This document shows, in pieces, positions 32,984 to 45,714 of a stretch of 64,000 nucleotides of DNA. The stretch spans positions 45,404,417-45,468,416 of the forward strand of contig OY754329.1 of the NCBI GenBank assembly GCA_963573305.1. Direction: 5' to 3'. The notes below the pieces were generated by a model. The model worked only from the letters and a program-made list of their open reading frames with translations. It did no database searches and was not told where the DNA came from. Both the position numbers and the translations under genes were made by a program. Source of the DNA: Pyrrhosoma nymphula. Its lineage: Eukaryota; Arthropoda; Insecta; Odonata; Coenagrionidae. Position 1 is the stretch's first letter. The number at the start of each line of letters is the position of its first letter.

Positions 32984-33660
32984 CGTCTTCCTCGCTCTAC
33001 TCCTCTCTCAAACCCATAAGCCCTCCTCCCTCTTTCTCCCCCCTCCTCTTCATCCCATCTAGCACCCTACACACACTTAGAAGCCCTCCCCCACTCATTC
33101 ATTCCAGGCTCCTTCTTCGCACTCACTGACTCTCGCGTGTATCTTTCACTCCGCTTGTATTTCTGGATCTGCTTTCGCTCCTATGCTGCTGCGGGTGTGC
33201 TAGCGCGTGAGATAGTAATAGGGGGAGAGGGGTGAGCACGCTATGGAAGAGAAGGAAGCGACGGAGAGAGAGAGTCGCTCGAACATCAGCCGGGTATTAA
33301 TACTTCGCCCAGGATTGCCTCTGCGCTCAAGGAGGTGTTGCTGCTCACCTCTCCTCCTACTCCCCCAATGCTCCCACTCCCATCCCATGACTGCTCCCCT
33401 CTCTTCGCCACATTTCGCCCGGAGCTCTCCCCTTTACACCCCACAGATCCCACCCCCGCAACAAAGCTATTTGCCCACCCATCCTCCCCTTCCTCACGTA
33501 CGCAGACGACACAGCCACCTTCTCGCCACATTTACATATCTCCCTCTCTCTATTTGGCAAAGTTCGTTATCAGGTGTGCGGGGCCGAGGAGAGAGATGGA
33601 TAGATACAAACGCGTCAGCTTCAACGTTTAGGGGGGAGAAAAAAATCCACAAAATGTTAA
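32984..33660. promoter_or_regulatory. GC-rich island, CT-rich then GA-rich
   Basis: 32990-33130 is a CT-rich low-complexity tract; 33210-33290 holds GA runs including CGGAGAGAGAGAGTCGCTCG; 33300-33560 is C-rich. Long frames are open on both strands simultaneously, so they are compositional. GAGA-type clusters next to CpG-containing DNA occur at insect promoters and Polycomb-type elements; that role is only inferred. Confidence 0.25.
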
Positions 33661-35540
33661 GAGGATAGGAACGGACAAAAGTTGAAAGATAGAGTGAATA
33701 GAGTGATAGGTGAGATAAACGAAGAGAAGTTGAACCAATACAGTGAAATCAACAATGCGCCAAGTTCACGCGATGAGTTACGTTCGTCTCAAGTGGGATT
33801 CGGAATCAGATATTTGCGAATTTAACCCCGAAAGTTTGCCTAATTAAGATAGCTAAATGTCGTCTTCCACACTGGATTTCGGCTCTCGACGCAAATTCGG
33901 GGGATCTGTGCTTCAAATCCCAGTCCCGACGGATTATTTTCTAAATTTTGAACGTCACACGTGTATGTAGTGAATCAATGCCTTCCTCTTCTAGTATCCT
34001 TACATTTTTTGTAACTCTTCGCCACCCCTCTTACTTTACTACCCTCCTTACCGAACTAAACAACCCACCATTCCCAATAAACATCAACCGACAGTAAACA
34101 ATAACCACCTCCATAATATACAGGGATGAATATTTTCTGTCAACATGTATGGAATGCTCGGGCCCGCTGAGAGGACCCAACTTCACTGCCTCTTTCGATT
34201 GGAAATTAGGGCCTTGCCAACAAAAACATCTTCCACAGCTCCACCACGTAATTGAATAATTTTGCCTAATTCACATTTTCATTAATTCGTGTGCATTCAG
34301 TAGTATTCATTAGGTTTCGTTTCAGTTTTAAGCCAACACCACTAATTTTCTACACCTAATTTTCGAAAACTTAAATCAACTGTCTAATGTGTGCCTTACT
34401 CTCTGAAATGCACATCCAAAGAAATATGCAACCAAATTTATCTTGTTCGATAATCACATTGCTACTGTATCACTGACATCGACGGAGACAGATCACCCTT
34501 GAGTAGCTCATAGGAGATGGAAGAAACCGAAGCCAGAGTAGCAACATATCCAGGAATTTGGGGAATTTTGAAGACATTTGAAAATTCTGGGGATTCTCCA
34601 GAAATCGTGGAAATCGACCCAAAACTAGTCTTGTCCAACGAAAGGACCTATCCGTGCCTTGTGGAATGCCGGCCTAATCATCACCTATTTCACCACCTGC
34701 TCGTGTTTCGATTCTCACCGAAAATCCATAGCTCTCGAGAAAATTGTTCCCAACGGCGATGGACAGAAATGTAATAAAGATAAAAGAAAACTTGTGTGCT
34801 GCCTGCAATCCGAAAAAATGGAAAAATAATGAGGTAATCATAAAAATTTCAGGGAATTTTACCTTCAATTTGCCTCCACTACGGTTATGTCGTGGGTTTA
34901 GGTCTATTAAAGCTTGTGCTGGTTAGGTGCAATACACTTGAAGGGTTATGGGTTCCTGGCCATCGGGAGTTCAGGCATAAAAAATCGATCAGTTATTATT
35001 GCCGATACGAATTATTTTAGCTTTTGTTATTTCGGTGTATTTTTACGCTCTCTTCCGAACTGACATCAGTGATACATGAAAGCATATCTTGTGATAAAAT
35101 AGAAGGGAAGATCCCAAATACCGTTCCTAGCTCAAAATCACCTCCTCTCATCCTTTAAGCTATATCAATGGATGCACACACTTTGATTACCTGTATCCGT
35201 TATAAACAATTTTTCCCTCCGCAGAAGTTCGATATTGAGCAAATAAAGATCGTTAATAGCTCATCGCCAACGTTTTGAAATTATATATATGCTTCTTCAA
35301 GGCTACTTTGGATTCAAAGCATTTGTAAAAATTTTGAAGTCACATTTTATACCATATTTCATCAAAATTACTTAAAGAAAACATTAATCTTTAAGAGTAT
35401 TTCTTTCAGAAATGAGAGCTTATTTTTTGTTGCTTCCTCCTATATTTTGTGGATGATTTCCGTTTTTATTAATTTACTACGATATTATTATGAATTGATA
35501 ATGTTTTTTGTTGCCACAAACTATTTTTTGTGATGTTCAA
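33661..35540. other. AT-rich non-coding DNA
   Basis: A GCTTCAAATCCCAG word at about 33914 resembles a pol III B box without a supporting cloverleaf. Overlapping short frames at 34517-34926 have no motif. Confidence 0.35.
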
Positions 35541-35860
35541 GTATTGTCCTCGGGCTCTGCACCAGGTAATTGGCTTCATATTGGCCGACGATTCGGAAAA
35601 CGACTTGTTTTCCATTCTCAAGGCGTGTTACTTTCTCTATGTAGGATTTTACACTGAACTGAATTGACCGTTGAAAGAACAAAAAAGATTTCAAAAGAAC
35701 ATCAGCCAATCAGACAACACCTGAGCTTAATTGTTGGGACTCGTCAAACGGTCAATTCAGTTCAGAGTAAAATCCTACATAGAGTAACACGCCTTGAGAA
35801 TGGAAAACAAGTCGTTTTCCGAAACGTCGGCCAATATGAAGCCTAGCCCGAGAACAATAC
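35541..35860. repeat. Large foldback (inverted repeat), arms about 115-130 bp
   Basis: The left arm 35541-35673 and right arm 35747-35860 are near-complements separated by 73 bp. The right arm reads AACGGTCAATTCAGTTCAG, ATCCTACATAGAG, CGCCTTGAGAATGG, then a perfect 7-bp hairpin GGAAAAC-aagtc-GTTTTCC (35802-35820), GAAACGTCGGCC and AATATGAAGCC. The arms differ by small indels and substitutions (for example GAAACGTC against GAATCGTC). The GAAACGTCGG word after a stem is a motif I associate with the ends of Penelope-like and related retroelements that carry hammerhead motifs; assignment is tentative. Each arm translates to a similar peptide (RLENGKQVVFR), a consequence of the repeat. Confidence 0.75.
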
Positions 35861-36840
35861 CTGAATATTATTCACCGGGAAAAACTAAAATAGTTTATTT
35901 TTTGTGATGTTATAAAAAAACTTTAGTAGATATTGCTTAGAATTGGGATGTCTGTTTTTTTTATTATTATCAGTTGAATAAAAGTTTCTTAAAAGGGTAA
36001 TTACTTAAGGAAACCGCGTCCAATTTAATAAAAATGAATAGGGAGAATACCGGAAAAATTATACCAACTTATGTCGCTGATTTCTCTTTTCCCGGACGCA
36101 TCAAGTCACATTTAACTCAGCCATTTTTTGCCACTGCTACTCCCTCTTGGTCCACTTGAAGTTCCGAGATATCTCTAGGCTTTAAACACTATTTGCAGAG
36201 AATCAACTTTACAGTCTTCCCAACAAATATTATCCCACGCCTCTCTCTGCTATCTCTAACGGCTGCTGATACTGGCCACCGCCGCCGCTGACTAAACGAA
36301 ACCACCGGACATTCTGCAAGAAGTACGAGAAATTTAGGGAAATATACAAACGGGACATACTTTGAATTCATACACTGAAGTAATGGGAATTGGAAACAAC
36401 AGTCACGCAAAATGACGAATTCCTAAGCAAAATACAGAAGAGATTAATGTTTCACAATTTTCACCGTGTCACAATCGCAGACTTCGGATAATGCTTATAT
36501 GCTAGATAGGATTGGTTTGTCATTTATTCGAACAAAGGAATGAAGCTGCAAACATCATCTGTAAACGAGAGAACAGTAACAGTTTTCTCTAATAAGAATA
36601 AGGAAATTATTAAACTCGAATGATTGCTTAGGGACTGCTTCCATCTTACTTTTTCGTGTCATTTTACGAAAATGTTTAGGATTACACGAGAACACTTAAG
36701 GGCTTGTCAACACCCAACGCAGAAATAATTTTAAAATCAGTTTACGGAGACATGAGATATTTATATTATTATAAAAATATTTAGCCTCAACTTTTTTCAC
36801 AATGTAAAAGAGGGCACGTAATGCAAAGACAAAAGCTCAG
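35861..36840. other. AT-rich non-coding DNA
   Basis: No gene or element recognised. Confidence 0.35.
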
Positions 36841-36940
36841 TTCTATACTTCGATATGCATTAGAACCGATTGCGGTAGAATTATGGACGTTTCTATACTT
36901 CGATATGCATTAGAACCGATTACGGTAGAATTATGGACGT
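36841..36940 (+). repeat. Perfectly abutting 50-bp tandem duplication
   Basis: The 50 bp at 36841-36890 (starting TTCTATACTTCGATATGCAT) are repeated at 36891-36940 with a single difference (G at 36872, A at 36922). The near identity means the duplication is recent compared with the other repeats here, or an assembly artefact. Confidence 0.9.
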
Positions 36941-38809
36941 GAAACTCTCGTGCTCATAGTTAGACTCGTGCCGAGAAGAATAAGTTACACAAACTACTTT
37001 CGAAAGATATGGCATGTTGAGCTCTTTGAACACTGATCTAGTAACGGGAATCACAAGGGTATGAGCAACACATGACTAGCACCCACTTTCCGTACTTCAT
37101 CTTCGTACGACTCGACGCTACCACGGGCGACAGAGATCTTGCAATCTTGAAGGCAGCTTTGGTCGAGGCCCGATAACGTCATTTACCTCGGCTGTTTTCT
37201 TCGTGCTGAACTCTGGGCCTCTCTTAGCTGCATTAGTCATTTACGCGCGAGAAAAGACGACCCAAGGAAACGCAACCGCGGAGCTGAGAACAGAGAAATT
37301 AAACACGATCTCGAGAAAAATGTACGTTACCACTGTTGCTGCAGACATTTAAAATCAAATTAATGTTAAAAGCAACAAAATTCGAAAATATTTATCACAT
37401 CGACCTGAAGTCCCTTCCTGGATGAAAGGTAAAACGTTTTCTACGAAGCAGCATAACGCGATGGAAGCCGATAGCAGAATGAAGCTTATTACAGATTTCG
37501 CGGAAAACTGAAGAATTACGCACAACCTGTTTCGTCGACTATAACATCACCAATTACATTAATTTCTATCAAGGTAGAGACGTTTATGTACCTGATGACG
37601 TGTTAGCATGCGAAAACCATTGTACATAGGTTTTTTATTTAAAATGTGTATAATTTATTGTTTAATAAGTGTGTTTTCACATTGTTAAAATGTAATGAAT
37701 GAAGCAACTGATAGAATTATCGAGGAAGGACAAGGATGAATATAATATAATACAATACATAGTAGTTTATTGATTCTACATAGCACCAACCATTATTAAT
37801 ACTGTTCACAAAAATGTAGAATCCTTGGGTTACGTCAAATATTTATGCGTATGCTGGGGTAACCGTACACCAGTACATTACTGCTTATTACATAGTTCAA
37901 ATTCGTGCATTATGTATTGCTCTTTCAATGATAAAAGTTACGAAGGCATATCAAAGACTATCGCTATGTATTATTATTTTCAAAGGGATTAATTAAAAAC
38001 ATTACTTCAGTATCATTAATATCAGATATAAATAATGTTTTCACAGTTTTAGAATACCTACACTATTTTTTCGATAAATGTGCGGGCAGTTGGTTATAGT
38101 TTAATATCAAGACAAATAAAACATCTTTGAAATGTGGTAAAAAGTGGGATCTAGGGGGTTGAAAATGTAGATGGGCACGAACATTGAGTAATCTCACTAT
38201 ATTCCCGATTTTCAATAAAATAAATTTTAAAACTGTAGAAAAATAAGTAACCAACCCAACGGAAGTTTTCATTGCGAGAAAGTGGAAGGCTGTGGTGAGT
38301 TTTTTAATGTAACAGTGCTCAATCTTTTTCGTACAAATATATCCACAGCAAATAATGAATTACATCACAAAAGGGAAAAACAATGGAACTAAGCGTTTCG
38401 TTGAAAAAAAAATGGAGTGCGAGTTCCAGTAAACCAATTTACGAATTGATCACCGCTGATGACAATAGTTAACTTTTATCTAATAATAGGCAATTTCGAG
38501 CTCCCCTTGTCCCACAAGAAGATCTTCATCAACTAAAAGCCCAGAGAGATGAGTAGATGGCGGAAATTCAATCCCCCCTCCTCTCCTACCCACATGTCTC
38601 TCTCCATCCAATGACGTGGCTACTTCACCCTTACGTGGAACACCCCTATGTGAATCAGTTTTTTCGCAAATGCTCCCAAGTTTTCCTCTCTTCCCCCGAA
38701 TGAGTATATAAATATATACACATTTTAGCCTTTTCTCACCCCGACTCTTTTCCCCACCATTATTACAGTGTCCAGATAAAAAGCCACGCCTTTTGAATGG
38801 GGCCCGGCG
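36941..38809. other. AT-rich non-coding DNA
   Basis: A modestly GC-rich patch at about 37080-37330. No recognisable gene or element. Confidence 0.35.
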
Positions 38810-39340
38810 GTTAATTAAATATCCACCCCTATGTACACCCTTCGGATACCCTTTTTACCCTCGAGCCCCTGGAGAGAGAGTATAAGGGACACGCACGGAG
38901 TTAATTCTCGCAGAAAGGCTTCTAAACACGTGTCACGGCGCACGCACAGTTCTCGGGATGCGGGGAGCCAGACCGGGCCACGCGGTATGTTATGTGCTGG
39001 GACCACGCCTCTCGTGTCTGCCTGCCGAGCCTCCCGTCTACACTCCCCCTTCGTATTGCCCGATCGTAGCTTCCCCTCAAGCAAAACCACCGCCTCCGTC
39101 CGCCCCCCTACCTACTACTCTTCACTTTTTTAATCTTTATATGTTGCTTCTCGCACTCTCCCCCTCCCACGAAATACCTCTCCTCCCTCTCATCCCGCTG
39201 CTGACCGCTTCCTATAACCAAACTCCCTCTCTCCTCCGCGCGACCACGACAACTTGCGACCGGGAGACGCACAGAGTTGCCAACGTTAGTTTTTTTCCCA
39301 CTCTTCGCTTTTTCTCGACGCCTGTAACAGTCGTATAAAT
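38810..39340. promoter_or_regulatory. GC-rich island
   Basis: CpG-containing, C/T-rich DNA with frames of about 100-126 codons open on both strands, none with a domain. A TATAAATATATAC word sits upstream at about 38706-38718 and another TATAAATA near 39336-39343. These are weak promoter hints only. Confidence 0.2.
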
Positions 39341-42040
39341 AGATATCACGGAAAACCTGAGCACAGTATTAAATTGAATACCTCACGCGTATCTATGAGT
39401 ACGTGGTACTAAAACGGAACCATGTGCCATCCTGTGTTCCTCGCGAACATGTCCGCAAATTATGAGGGGACATGGCTGACAAAATAAGTTTTCTCTCAAC
39501 CACATGCGGCAAAAATTCCAGAATCTACAACAGAACGAAAACGTGTCATACACTTTAGGTGAATATCACCGTTACTTTGTTACCTTCCTATGATAAATGC
39601 CGGAAAATTGTGATTATACGAATGAAATTGATACGACCTAGGCGGTACTCTTGAGGAACTAAAAAGCGCTAAAATGACACTTTGAAAATTGTTTTTATGC
39701 ACCCCCAGACAAGCTTCCTTTGAGCTGCCTCTGACCCGGACAAACGAAACAATACAGCAGGAAGATTTTATAATTTCATTCCATCGAATGGCAGTCAGTC
39801 GAATGAGAATCATTAAACCGTTGCGGTGCATTCATTTTAGCGTGCATGCTAATGCGTCGGACGACGAGACGTTGAACGAAGCGGAACCAAACTCGGCACG
39901 GACCTTCAATGAGGTGACAGCTTTCAAATCGCTACGATCGGTAGAAGGCGAAAATAGCATCGTCGCCCATGCGAACTGGGCATGAGAATTGGTAGTGGAG
40001 TGAAACGCATCGCCCCTCTATTGACCGAGGGCTTTTTATTCGATGGGTTTTTATTATCACTCCCTAAAAGAAATGAGATCGAGAAACAGACCTCACTGTC
40101 GCAATAATAGCTTCTTACCATTGTACAAAACGCTGGAAATTTATACTCTCATTTGACCTGTGTTTAATCAATGGTGAAACTGGTATATAATACTTTTAAA
40201 CGTGCACCATATTTGCTACTCACCACCTACCCGTCACTTGTAAATGATAATAATCACATGAACATAATATTATCTAACGTGCATTTGGATGGCACAAAAC
40301 AAGTACTGTAGGTAGATATAGCTATGGTAAGTTTACCCGGGCAGAGAGTTACTTCGGTTGGTGACGACCGATCGATTGCATTACTATTTCTTACCATTGC
40401 TATTGGATTACCATGGTAAAAAGCTATAATGCGAACAAGGCGTTATAATCTAACGTAAGATGAATACGGTTTTCTGTGAATCACCACGCACTAACTTAAT
40501 TCGCAGAGCTTTTTGAGGACAGACTAAATAACTAATCAAACTTTTTCCGTTCATTTTAGAACTCAACTTCGCTTATCAGTAGATAAGTTATTAATGTGCA
40601 ATAATTTTCACAAGTAGAATTGCAACTGTTTCACAAGTATGACGATTATCGTAGCAAACCGTAACAGAGTTCATAGTTATAACTTTAATTCAACACAAAC
40701 TTTCCGAAATATGTAACCCCTGCTAAGTTTTAAGTAAAGCGCAATAAATTGGTTGTATTAAGCATCTGCACTGGTCGAAGAAATAATCATGCACGCTCAA
40801 ATTCACTACCTAGTAATTAAAAAGCATTGATCGTTAGCTGATACACCCAACTTGTTTTTCACTGAACTTCAATATCAAGTTTTTAAAATTCATTCAATTA
40901 CTCGCCTAGTAATATACCTAGCGGATCTAAACTTGCGCTATATTAACCATTCGTAATCAATTTTTTTATCTATTAAAAGTGTTATCTACTCTTCTCAACC
41001 CTCCAGCCATACCATTCAATTTCATATGTTACGCAACCTTATATTTATTTGAGTATGAATTTCTGGCCGGGATTTCTGAATCATGATTTCTGAATCTAGG
41101 AATTTTGCGTATGAATTTGATAATCACTGCCATTAGCGCAAAATGAGACTTGTTTCTGGAATAAAAACAATGCGCGCAATAATCGCTCATTAATTTCCAT
41201 CGTAAAAGCTACTATACTTGCAGCTAGCTCTTAGTAGATTTCTGCCACTGCTTTTGATACACTTAATTTCCGCTACCACAAGCTTTTACAATGGCGTTAT
41301 GTGCATCTAACTTACTCTTCACTGAACATAATTTTCATATTTTTTCCTAATATTTTCGAGTTTTATCGAGTTGCTGGTTATAAATAGAGTAAACCAAAGC
41401 CTACGTTTCGTCCTTATTAGTAGACCTGGATAAATATAAAATTTAAGGAACATTACATTAAGAGTGTTTAAGTATTAAATAAATATATTTTATTTATTAT
41501 GACCAGTAATGTGAACGAGTATCATCCATTTATTTTCGTGCTCTTTCATATGTATTCAATCATCTAATGATATACCTAATACATAAATTCACATTTCATA
41601 ATCCATTTTCACACGCTTAAAAATAGTTACTTCCCCTTTTCCTCGCCCAATTCTAGCTCGTTGGTATAAGGAAGTAACCATAATTGGCAGTAGACCCAGT
41701 TGGACGTTCTTTTATTAATATGTACATTCGATTCAGCGACTAACTTTGAAACTCAGGATTTGAGAGGAAAAAAATCAATAGTTTCGAATTCCATTTCAAG
41801 TTATTTTGATTTGTATTAATATTTTATTCATTGGTGAATAATATACTCTCCACACAATCACGAGTTGTCACAGTAACTCTCCCAATCACCCCTCTTCCCC
41901 AAGAACTTGAGACCTCAAGAACGACGATGTTCTATAGTAATTTCCGCGAGTGAAGGCTTTCCTTCATCGTAGCTCAATCAATTGCGTCTGTCACCTTTGC
42001 TCCTCACCTTGACAAACGTCGAGAGACGAAAGAGAAAAAA
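39341..42040. other. Long AT-rich non-coding stretch
   Basis: A CpG-richer patch lies at 39830-40030. Nothing else identified in about 2.7 kb. Confidence 0.35.
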
Positions 42041-42715
42041 AAGTTAATCCTCACGGGTGACACGGCTTGTCTTTTTTTTAATCCATCTCAACTCCGCGTT
42101 AAGAGGAGACGAAAGACCAGACCAAAGCTCAAATCACTTTTTTGCTGAGCATTTCCAACCGAGATACGAGAGAAGCGCCTCACTCAGAACAATGTATCTA
42201 ATCTTCCAGAGTTTCCCTCTCTCTCGCTTGGTTGTTCCGCCTATAGTGCCCCCGGATCCAACACCACGCAGTCATGCGTGTTCACTTCATGCCTCTCTGT
42301 ATACATATATATGTATGAACGCGTGTGATACAAGAACAGGAAAGGGCCACCTACTGACTCCCTAGAAGCACTCGAGAAGCGGGTCGAATAAATACAATGC
42401 CGATGTTAATGCGAAGGTTAACCCACCCGAGCGCGCCCAAAGGGTCGAGAGCCTTCCTTCCCTTGCTTGCTTGCTTGCTTCCTGTATCCATGGCGCTCTC
42501 CCCCCCTAACGCCCGAGGCGTTTTTTTTCTGCCTCCCACTCGATTCCTTTTTCTTTTTATTCACGTTCACGAACGCAAGCGTCAAGTCAAACAATCAAGC
42601 TTCTTCGAATACGTCGAAGCGACGAATTTGAATATATATTTCGAGAAGTGGCGCGCGGAGAGACGGAAATGGAAAACTTTTGAGATTGACGGGGATCTGA
42701 CTATTGTCAACAGAG
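42041..42715. other. Mixed GC-rich patch with a TTGC microsatellite
   Basis: Moderately GC-rich, with the microsatellite (TTGC)n at 42462-42482. Frames on both strands lack domains. It abuts the family C MITE. Confidence 0.4.
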
Positions 42716-43787
42716 TTTAGGTGGCTGGAGCGGTAATCGTGGTTCATTGAGCACTCATTTGTAACAGTTTTGAAGGCAGACGAAAAAAATACTTGTAAGA
42801 CTTCACTTCCGTCTCTGTGTTGGAAATCAACGCACAGGCAGTAATGGAAAATATACAAAAATAATTATTTTTATAATTTTTCACTAATTAAAGGCAATTT
42901 CCTTAATTAACTCTGACAATGAGTTTTCTGCGTGGCATTCCAAATCTAGACGAAATTATATTGAAATATGTGGTTTTCGTATATTGGACTATGTGTGACA
43001 CATGGATACTTATTAGCAACAATTATAATTTTAGAATGTATTATTTCACGTTACGAAGAAGCCTGTACACACTTAATCGAATTATTACGAAATATAAGCC
43101 ATGAGTCAAAGGCTCCGTGTTAAAATAGCATTGAATTGCAACAGAAAACGAATCTCCACGATGCAATTTTTCCAATTTCATCTATAGATATCACGAATAA
43201 CAACACCTATGCAAAGTTTCACGCAAATATATACCGCAAAGAAATGCTGATGATAACCATCAGAAGTATTTGAAATAGTTAAGTATAAAATTCTTAATAA
43301 GGACACATTTTGACGCTTTGCGAAAAAAGGAAAGGGGCTTCGTTGGCTTTTATGTGATGTCTTTTGCTGAGAAAACCTCAGTGCGTGATTGTTGTGGCCT
43401 TACTTTCGAGCGAGAATATAAACAAAAAGAGCACTTTTGGTGCATATAGTATTAAAAACACGAACTTTGGCCTTAATAAATAACTGCCGCTGATGTATTA
43501 TACCGAATTGAGCATCTTCCAATTGTAGAACGCCTCAAAATATTTGTTTCTGCCTTCTTCGCCTTAAATTCTTCTCGAAACCTTAAGCCATGTTTTTGTC
43601 TCCTTCCTCGTGTATCTAATTTCGGGATATAATTAGAATTGGCATGCTCCCTACCACAGTTCACTGTTTTTGAAGCCATTTCCTGAAAGAGTTATGCAAT
43701 TATTTGCCTTTTGCGCATGCGTATCAGTCATGGCTGATCCGTTAACTTAAACACGTACATACATGAAAATCGCTCCAACCACCTTAA
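42716..43787 (+). mobile_element. TTAA-bounded MITE, family C, copy 3, with an internal insertion
   Basis: The left end TTTAGGTGGCTGGAGCGGTA (42716) and right end ATCGCTCCAACCACCTTAA (to 43787) match family C ends at 56546-57107 and 61214-61739. The left 520 bp align with those copies (CATTGAG, CGTGTTAAAATAGCA, TGAATTGCAACA, TATGCAAAGTTTCACGC). The alignment stops at about 43240 and resumes at about 43762. Length is 1072 bp against 526-562 bp for the others. The extra 500 bp are unidentified. Confidence 0.65.
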
Positions 43788-45576
43788 ATAAACAAGGCAA
43801 TCGCCGGAATGAACTTGTGTCTCCCGGACTTTTTCTACACAGCCCTTCCACAAGGTTGTGGATATTCATTACCTACACCGGGGTTAATCACAGTGAGTTT
43901 TCGCTTTACGACAAAGGGTTGTGAACTAGTTTCTGCTGAACAAATAGACTTGGATCAACTGCTAAATACGTGTTTTTTTCCTCGATATTTAATTTCGATC
44001 ATGAATGTAAAAAAAGCACGAGCCTATTCTTATACATTACATAAGTTTCGGTGTTTCTCTGGCCCTTAGCTCCTTTTTACTTCATTAGCCTTACACGGAG
44101 CGAATTCTTGCCCCTCGCCCACCGCCAAATTATTTCTGAGAGAAAAGTAACCTTTAGTGCCTCAGTGCGAAAAAAAGAACTTCATTCAATATCAGTAACC
44201 TCGGTAAGGGCCAAAAATACAGCTAATGTCTTTCGAAGAACGTAAACATTCCAGCAAATGAACGCTGTTACATTGCTGACAATTTGCCACCTTAGATTTA
44301 ACAGTGAATTAAAGCCTTGTATATTTATTTACTTCTGATAATGACTTATGCTTGATAACTTATCAATTGTGTAGCACGAAAAATGATTCATAACATGAGT
44401 ACTAAATGACGCCATGTTGTAAAAGCTGCATTAGGTAATAGATAACCTGACAGACGTGGCACTACGGCCGTTACAGCTACCATTATGAATTCGAGTGCAA
44501 AGGGAATGGATAGTATTTCATAGAGGGGTCGCAAGGGTATACAGATATTACTTCACACCTAGAATTCGCTCATTTTGTCTGCCACGGCGAAACAAATTGC
44601 TCCTACCTTAACCTCTATCGGTAACCTTCCAACATGACGCAATGCTTTTTCCACCGACAGATTAAGTCAAAGTACCATTGAAACCTTTTCTACATAATTT
44701 GCCCTCACCTCGCGTTTATTCTAACAACGTACAAAAAAGATAAGAGCATTCAAAAGATTTGTACGCACAAACAACGGCCACAATGGCACCCGGTGAATCT
44801 TTTTCCTCTTCGGCTTTAGCTCTTTCCTAATAGCATTAAGCACTGCGGGAAGTATACATTTTTAGAAAACTACTTATGATACCGAAATATTTCTCTTTAT
44901 TAACTGTGAGAGCTATTGAACCGTAAAGAATGCACATTTTTTTTTCTCCACGGGACAAAAACAAATGACTCCGGTAGCATAGGTATGAGAAAATCTTCAA
45001 GAGAACTGAGATCCTGGGCGAAGCGGCGAACTACAGAATGGGAGATGGAAGAAGTGCTACGTGGGTGAATAAAAAATCGGTTTCATCGATACGTAACAGT
45101 CTTCCTATGCTCGATGTTTAAGCTAACAAATGACGCTAATTTATCTCTTTCACATTCTGGCTCCGACAAACTAAATGTAGCACATTCGATGGCGAAGGCC
45201 AAATTCAGGGACATGACTTCGGAGATAACACTTGTTGAAAGTTGATCCGCGATATCTTTACGCGGGGCATTCAGATGGCAGGGCAGATTAGAGGAACGGC
45301 GGAAAGCAATATCAGTAAACTGAAGATAAAGACTTCCTGCCCATTACAAACCTCACATTATTTTGGCGAAAATCTTTTCAGTTCTAACCATTAAACATCT
45401 TAAAGTAAGTCCTAGAGCTTCGCCTCCTGTTAAACTAAAAGACTTCAGAGACTTAAGGAATACTTTTTACCACAAGGAAAATCGCCATCATACAGTAATC
45501 TCTTGAATCTCTGCCCGTTTACGTAGTTGCAAAATACATAAATACTAACGGTCCCTCTAAGATTCGTAACATATTT
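43788..45576. other. AT-rich non-coding DNA
   Basis: No gene or element identified. Confidence 0.35.
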
Positions 45577-45714
45577 ATAGTGTAGTGCATGCGTGTGAGG
45601 CTTCACCTCCTGACAAGCATTAGCGATTTATGCTAATGCATGTTGGTGACTACTCACCCCCTAATACACACCCTTGATGTGGCCTGCAGGGTATTTTGTA
45701 GATGTAAAAAGGTA
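45577..45714 (+). mobile_element. SINE-like retroposon, copy b (5' module 1)
   Basis: Shares with copy a (868-1050) the words ATAGTGTAGTGC, GCTAATGCATG, GGTGACTACTCACC, ACACACCCTTGATGTGG and TGCAGGGTATTTTGTAGATG. The similarity even runs a little past the tail (ACTATTTGAC against ATTATTTGAC). Confidence 0.55.

Noticed and set aside
33243..33668. 141-codon plus-strand open frame
   Set aside because: Same reason: C-rich tract, frames on the opposite strand also open, no motif.
33845..33925. A-box-like TAGCTAAATG and B-box-like GCTTCAAATCCC
   Set aside because: Spacing is longer than usual for a tRNA and no acceptor or anticodon stem forms.
35521..35846. Two similar 60-codon frames on opposite strands (RLENGKQVVFR)
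   Set aside because: They are the two arms of one inverted repeat read in the same relative frame, not two genes.
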